Shown piece after piece: positions 11,183 to 14,107 of a DNA stretch of 14,107 bases. The stretch spans positions 118,422 through 132,528 of the forward strand of contig MGQK01000053.1 in assembly GCA_001797815.1 (NCBI GenBank), in the 5' to 3' direction. Source of the DNA: Deltaproteobacteria bacterium RBG_13_61_14. GTDB taxonomy: Bacteria > RBG-13-61-14. Each line of letters opens with the position of its first letter. The first letter of the stretch is position 1. A program made the translations under genes and the position numbers. The notes beneath the pieces are model-generated. The model made no database searches. It was not told where the DNA came from and saw only the letters and a program-made list of their open reading frames with translations.

Positions 11183-12688
11183 GTGAAAACAATCATTCCG
11201 ACAGCGCGGAGATTTTGGCTCCGGCCGGGGAGACAGATTCTCGTCTGCCTGCTCGGGGTTCTGGCCGCCCTGCAAGTGGTGGGGGCCGGTCCGACCGCGA
11301 ACGGCGGGACCCAGGCCGAAGCGGTCTTCGACCGGATGGCGGCGGCCATTGCGGCGCTGAAAGATTACCAGGCCGAGTGGTCTCACTACAGCGCCACGGT
11401 GGGGGGCCATCCGATTGAGGGCCTCCGGACTTCGCAGGGCAAGTTCCTGAGAGAGCCGGCCCGCTCCTGGCAGAAGTTCGTCAAGATGCAGGACAACTTC
11501 CACGACCCGACCACCCCGGGCACCCAGTTGATCTACGACCCAAGGACCGACGAGATCCTGGCCTTGCTGCCCGGCATCCGCCGGCTCCTGGGCGTGGTCC
11601 ACATTTTCGCGGAGGACGTCAAGTGCCGCTGGCTGAACGGGGAAGAGCTGAAAACTGAGGCGCTGTGGGCCTGGCTCGAGCGCTGGCAGGCGCTCAAACC
11701 CTTTGCCCAGATGAGCCTCCGCCAGGACTCCTGGCAGAACAAACCTTACTCGGTCCTGAGACTGAGCTACCCGGTGGAATCGTTCGCCGGCCGGCCGGAA
11801 ATCAACCGGCTGGAGATCTGGGTGGATCCCGAAGACCACTTGCCCCGGCGCTACCAGGGCTTTGTGCCGGGCCGGGAAGAGCCGGTGTTCGATTACCAGC
11901 TCACCCGGCTCGAGCCCAACGTGGGCTTGCGGCAGGAAGACCTCGAGTTCGAGGGCCTCGAGCTCTGGAACTTTCCGGCCCGGTTCGTGGCCAACGCCAA
12001 GGGCCTGGAGAGCTTGCGCTGGCAGCCGCCAGAGCCGGCCGCGGACGCAACGGCGCCGCCGTTTTCGGAGCTAATGGAAAAATTCAGCCGGGCCCTGGCC
12101 CAGGTGCGGGACTACCGGGCCGAGATGGTGTTTTCGGAAAAATACTTCCGGCTGAAGGCCCGGGGAAAAATCCGGGCGTCGGTGATCCGGGACCCGTTCT
12201 TTTTCGCTTTCGAATTGGACCCGGACTTCCGCATCAACCACCTGCACCTGACCTCGCCCGGCGGCCGGATTTGTTTTCACCGCCGCGAGCAGGAAGTGGC
12301 CGCGGAAGGCGGGGGCGCCATGCGCATGGTGGGCGTCCAGACCATGAACGTGAGCGACCCGCGGACTTTCTTCCCGTTCGGCGAACGCCTGGACCAGCTT
12401 AACCTGTTCGCCCTGCTCGACCGGATCCAGTGGTATGCGGAAAAGGGGGAGGTTGCCACGGAAATGGTGAATTACCATGGCCGGGTTTGTCCCCGGCTGG
12501 TCCTCAAGCGCAAGGGCCAACCCCGGCCGGCCGAGATCCAGAACATGGCCGTGGTCCTGGACCCGAAGAGCTGGTTGCCGCTCCGGGTGGATTACTTCGG
12601 CAACCTCGACCCGCAAGGGTTTGCCGAAGTGGATTACCTTAAGATCGAAACCAACGTCGGCCTGCGGGAGGCCGATCTCTATTTTTAA
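11183..12688 (+). CDS. Exported protein with two tandem LolA/DUF1571-like domains
   Basis: The product has 501 residues and a GTG start 10 bases after the SCP-2 stop; an ATG at 11181 runs into TGA at once. No clear Shine-Dalgarno is seen, so coupling is likely. Residues about 1-36 look like a signal peptide (basic stretch, then ILVCLLGVLAALQVVGAG). Two homologous domains follow: about 45-257 and 290-501. Each begins with a helix and a DYxAE motif (LKDYQAEW, Tyr62; VRDYRAEM, Tyr311). Each has a strand with xDPxxxLP (IWVDPEDHLPRRY; VVLDPKSWLPLRV) and closes with NVGLRxxDLxF (246 and 491 onward). The fold resembles DUF1571 and LolA/LppX-type half-barrels that carry lipids. A periplasmic hydrophobic-ligand carrier feeding the pathway is an inference; the family name is tentative. 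Confidence 0.8.
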   Translation: MKTIIPTARRFWLRPGRQILVCLLGVLAALQVVGAGPTANGGTQAEAVFDRMAAAIAALKDYQAEWSHYSATVGGHPIEGLRTSQGKFLREPARSWQKFVKMQDNFHDPTTPGTQLIYDPRTDEILALLPGIRRLLGVVHIFAEDVKCRWLNGEELKTEALWAWLERWQALKPFAQMSLRQDSWQNKPYSVLRLSYPVESFAGRPEINRLEIWVDPEDHLPRRYQGFVPGREEPVFDYQLTRLEPNVGLRQEDLEFEGLELWNFPARFVANAKGLESLRWQPPEPAADATAPPFSELMEKFSRALAQVRDYRAEMVFSEKYFRLKARGKIRASVIRDPFFFAFELDPDFRINHLHLTSPGGRICFHRREQEVAAEGGGAMRMVGVQTMNVSDPRTFFPFGERLDQLNLFALLDRIQWYAEKGEVATEMVNYHGRVCPRLVLKRKGQPRPAEIQNMAVVLDPKSWLPLRVDYFGNLDPQGFAEVDYLKIETNVGLREADLYF

Positions 12689-12718
12689 ACATGGGCCAAG
12701 ACCGTTAAGGGGAGGAAC

Positions 12719-13537
12719 ATGGCCAACGAAGTGCTTTACGAGAAGAAAGGCCGCATCGCCTACGTGACCATCAACCGGCCGGAGCGGAGGAACTCTTTGA
12801 ACCTGCCGGCCATGCGCGGCCTGGCCCGGACCTGGGTGGAATTCCGGGAAGACCCGGAATGCTGGGTGGCCATCCTCACCGGCGCCGGCGAGCGCGACTT
12901 TTGCGTGGGCGCGGACCTCAAGGAGTTCGTGCCCGCGGTGACCGAGAACATCAAGGAGCTGGCGACCATGGAGACCTCGCTCCTGGGCGAGGACTTTGAC
13001 GCGCGCGCGCCGCTGTTGGCCGTGCTCCGGGAGGGCGACCTCTACAAGCCGGTGATCGCCGCGGTCAACGGCATCTGCTCGGCCGGGGGCATGGAGATGC
13101 TCCAAGGCACCGATATCCGAATCGCCGCGGAACATGCTACTTTCTCTATTGCGGAGGTCAAGCGCGGGCTTTTCCCCGGCGGCGGCTCCACCGTGCGGCT
13201 CCCCCGCCAGATCCCCTTTGCCCGGGCCATGGAGATTTTGCTCACCGGCGACCCGGTCTCGGCGCAGGAGGCTTATGCCATCGGCCTGGTCAACCAGGTG
13301 GTGCCCAAGGAAAAATTGATGGAGGCCGCGGAAAAAATGGCCGAGCGAATCCTGGCCAACGGCCCGCTGGCGGTGCGCGCGGTCAAGGAGAGCGCGATCA
13401 AGGGGCTGTCGCTGCCCATTTCCGAGGCGCTGGACCTGGAATTGGAATTCGCGGCTAAAATTTTTGCCACCGAGGACGCCACCGAAGGTCCTTTGGCCTT
13501 CCTGGAGAAAAGGAAACCGCAATGGAAGGGAAAATAG
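12719..13537 (+). CDS. Enoyl-CoA hydratase/isomerase (crotonase) family protein
   Basis: The product has 272 residues, typical length. The N-terminal strand VTINRPERRNSLN, the oxyanion-hole segment FCVGADLKEF (61-70) and both catalytic glutamates are present: Glu126 in SAGGMEMLQG and Glu146 in IAEVKRGLFPGGGSTVRLPR. It is competent for hydration by the family rule, giving (3S)-hydroxyacyl-CoA. The operon's dehydrogenase is of the (3R) type, so this enzyme may instead act as a double-bond isomerase, hydrolase or on a second substrate. A strong GGGGAGG precedes the ATG. It follows the exported protein by 30 bases. Specificity cannot be read from sequence. Confidence 0.93.
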   Translation: MANEVLYEKKGRIAYVTINRPERRNSLNLPAMRGLARTWVEFREDPECWVAILTGAGERDFCVGADLKEFVPAVTENIKELATMETSLLGEDFDARAPLLAVLREGDLYKPVIAAVNGICSAGGMEMLQGTDIRIAAEHATFSIAEVKRGLFPGGGSTVRLPRQIPFARAMEILLTGDPVSAQEAYAIGLVNQVVPKEKLMEAAEKMAERILANGPLAVRAVKESAIKGLSLPISEALDLELEFAAKIFATEDATEGPLAFLEKRKPQWKGK

Positions 13538-13544
13538 AACCAAT

Positions 13545-13560
13545 GGGGTCAGAGCCTGAC
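13545..13560 (+). repeat. GGGGTCAGAG signature motif, plus orientation
   Basis: GGGGTCAGAGCCTGAC follows the crotonase stop by seven bases. Its first ten bases equal the minus-strand motif at 1207-1216. It contains a small hairpin GTCAG-AGC-CTGAC. In both places the motif comes right after a gene end, in the direction of that gene. Confidence 0.45.
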
Positions 13561-13633
13561 TATTCACTATTAAGCCTGCAAGTCCAATGCCGCCCTCCGG
13601 TCCTTGCGAATTTTTAAAAGAAAGGACACCATC

Positions 13634-13831
13634 ATGGGAAAACTGGTGAGCAAGAGGAAGGTCATCCGCGAGCGCGGCCGGATCGTGGTCCGGCATCGCG
13701 TCGAGACCTTGGAGAGCGAAGAGCTTTCGCCTTCGCCCAGGCTCCGCGCGGAGAACAAGTCACTCTCAACGCCCAGGCAGCGCGGCCGCGGCCGGGGCAT
13801 CCACCTGGACCTTGACCGCGGCGATGACTGA
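13634..13831 (+). CDS. Small, highly basic protein, unknown
   Basis: The ORF has 65 codons from an ATG with a good AAAGGA seven bases upstream; a TTG at 13604 is a poorer start. The sequence is strongly basic in the first third (MGKLVSKRKVIRERGRIVVRHR), with arginine-rich and acidic stretches later. No domain is recognised. Its stop overlaps the start of the next gene in ATGACTGA, so the two would be translationally coupled. That and the ribosome site are the main reasons to accept it. It could also be a leader ORF or chance reading. Confidence 0.45.
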   Translation: MGKLVSKRKVIRERGRIVVRHRVETLESEELSPSPRLRAENKSLSTPRQRGRGRGIHLDLDRGDD

Positions 13832-14107
13832 GGCCCGGCCGGTCCACGTCCGCGACATCCAGGCGGAGGCGTTCCTGCTCGGCCCGGACCGGCTGCTCCT
13901 CTGCGGCCGTTTGCGGGACGACCGGCCCTTCGGCCTGGGCGGCACCGGCGGCGAGCCGGAGACCATCCACCACCTGACCCTGGAGCTTACCGTGCGGCTG
14001 CCGGATTTCACCGTGCTCGCGGCCCGGGCCGAGATGCAGGACATCCCCCAGCCCGAATGCCGCCTGGTGCTGGAAGGGGTGAAGAAGCTGGAAGGGCTTG
14101 CCATCAC
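13824..14107 (+). CDS. DUF2889 family protein, N-terminal part (runs off the window)
   Basis: The frame starts at ATG 13824 and stays open to the last base, giving 94 codons of an incomplete gene. The peptide has the DUF2889 pattern: HVRDIQAEAF, then LLLCGRLRDDRPFG, then IHHLTLELTVRLPDFTVLAARAEM, then PQPECRLVLEGVKKLEGLAI. In the family the conserved histidine, aspartate and cysteine fall in the same places. Function of the family is not established. No Shine-Dalgarno is present; the overlap with the preceding small ORF suggests coupling. It continues the operon strand and may or may not belong to the catabolic unit. Confidence 0.7.
   Translation, partial: MTEARPVHVRDIQAEAFLLGPDRLLLCGRLRDDRPFGLGGTGGEPETIHHLTLELTVRLPDFTVLAARAEMQDIPQPECRLVLEGVKKLEGLAI

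Noticed and set aside
12071-13696. 541-codon minus-strand ORF
   Set aside because: It is antisense to the exported protein and the crotonase. Long stop-free antisense frames are expected in GC-rich coding DNA, and the peptide is His/Leu/Gly-rich with no family pattern.

Overview
The window looks like a piece of a GC-rich anaerobic bacterium, most plausibly Desulfobacterota (former Deltaproteobacteria). The support is a DUF4416 gene near yicC, a DUF2889 gene, and a large CoA-linked catabolic operon with intergenic spaces full of short hairpin repeats. The lineage is inferred from gene families only.

Left part (about 1-5000, minus strand). Reading leftward, an old housekeeping pair (DUF4416 protein, then YicC) is separated by about 2.6 kb of accessory DNA. 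That insert holds an RHH antitoxin with a MazF/PemK-like toxin (promoter and operator visible), an MNT nucleotidyltransferase with a HEPN protein, and an AT-rich gene for a membrane-anchored coiled-coil protein. Beyond DUF4416 lies a decayed amidohydrolase gene that has lost its middle.

Middle (about 4950-5390). This is a gene-free boundary packed with palindromes and inverted repeats. A sigma70-like promoter then drives a TetR-family regulator.

Right part (5395-14107, plus strand). One long collinear operon: tetR, an SDR of the peroxisomal MFE-2 type, two single-hotdog MaoC proteins that look like the two halves of hydratase 2, a thiolase, an acyl-CoA dehydrogenase, a free-standing SCP-2 domain, an exported protein with two tandem LolA/DUF1571-like domains, a crotonase, a small basic ORF, and the start of a DUF2889 gene cut by the window edge. 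SDR, hydratase halves and SCP-2 appear in the same order as the domains of eukaryotic multifunctional enzyme 2, with thiolase and dehydrogenase genes inserted. The set could carry out beta-oxidation of a bulky or branched acyl-CoA through (3R)-hydroxyacyl intermediates; the substrate cannot be read from sequence. An 18-bp perfect palindrome before the SDR gene, and a 14/18 copy over the tetR start, are good candidates for the regulator's operators.

The most unusual layer is between the genes. At least six intergenic spaces carry different repeats built on one plan: units of 7-9 bp with a fixed core and one or two variable bases, mostly arranged as inverted pairs around a loop. Two other loci carry 137-148 bp elements with perfect terminal inverted repeats enclosing two palindromes of 9-2-9 design. 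Three of these loci lie inside the catabolic operon and would be transcribed as hairpins.
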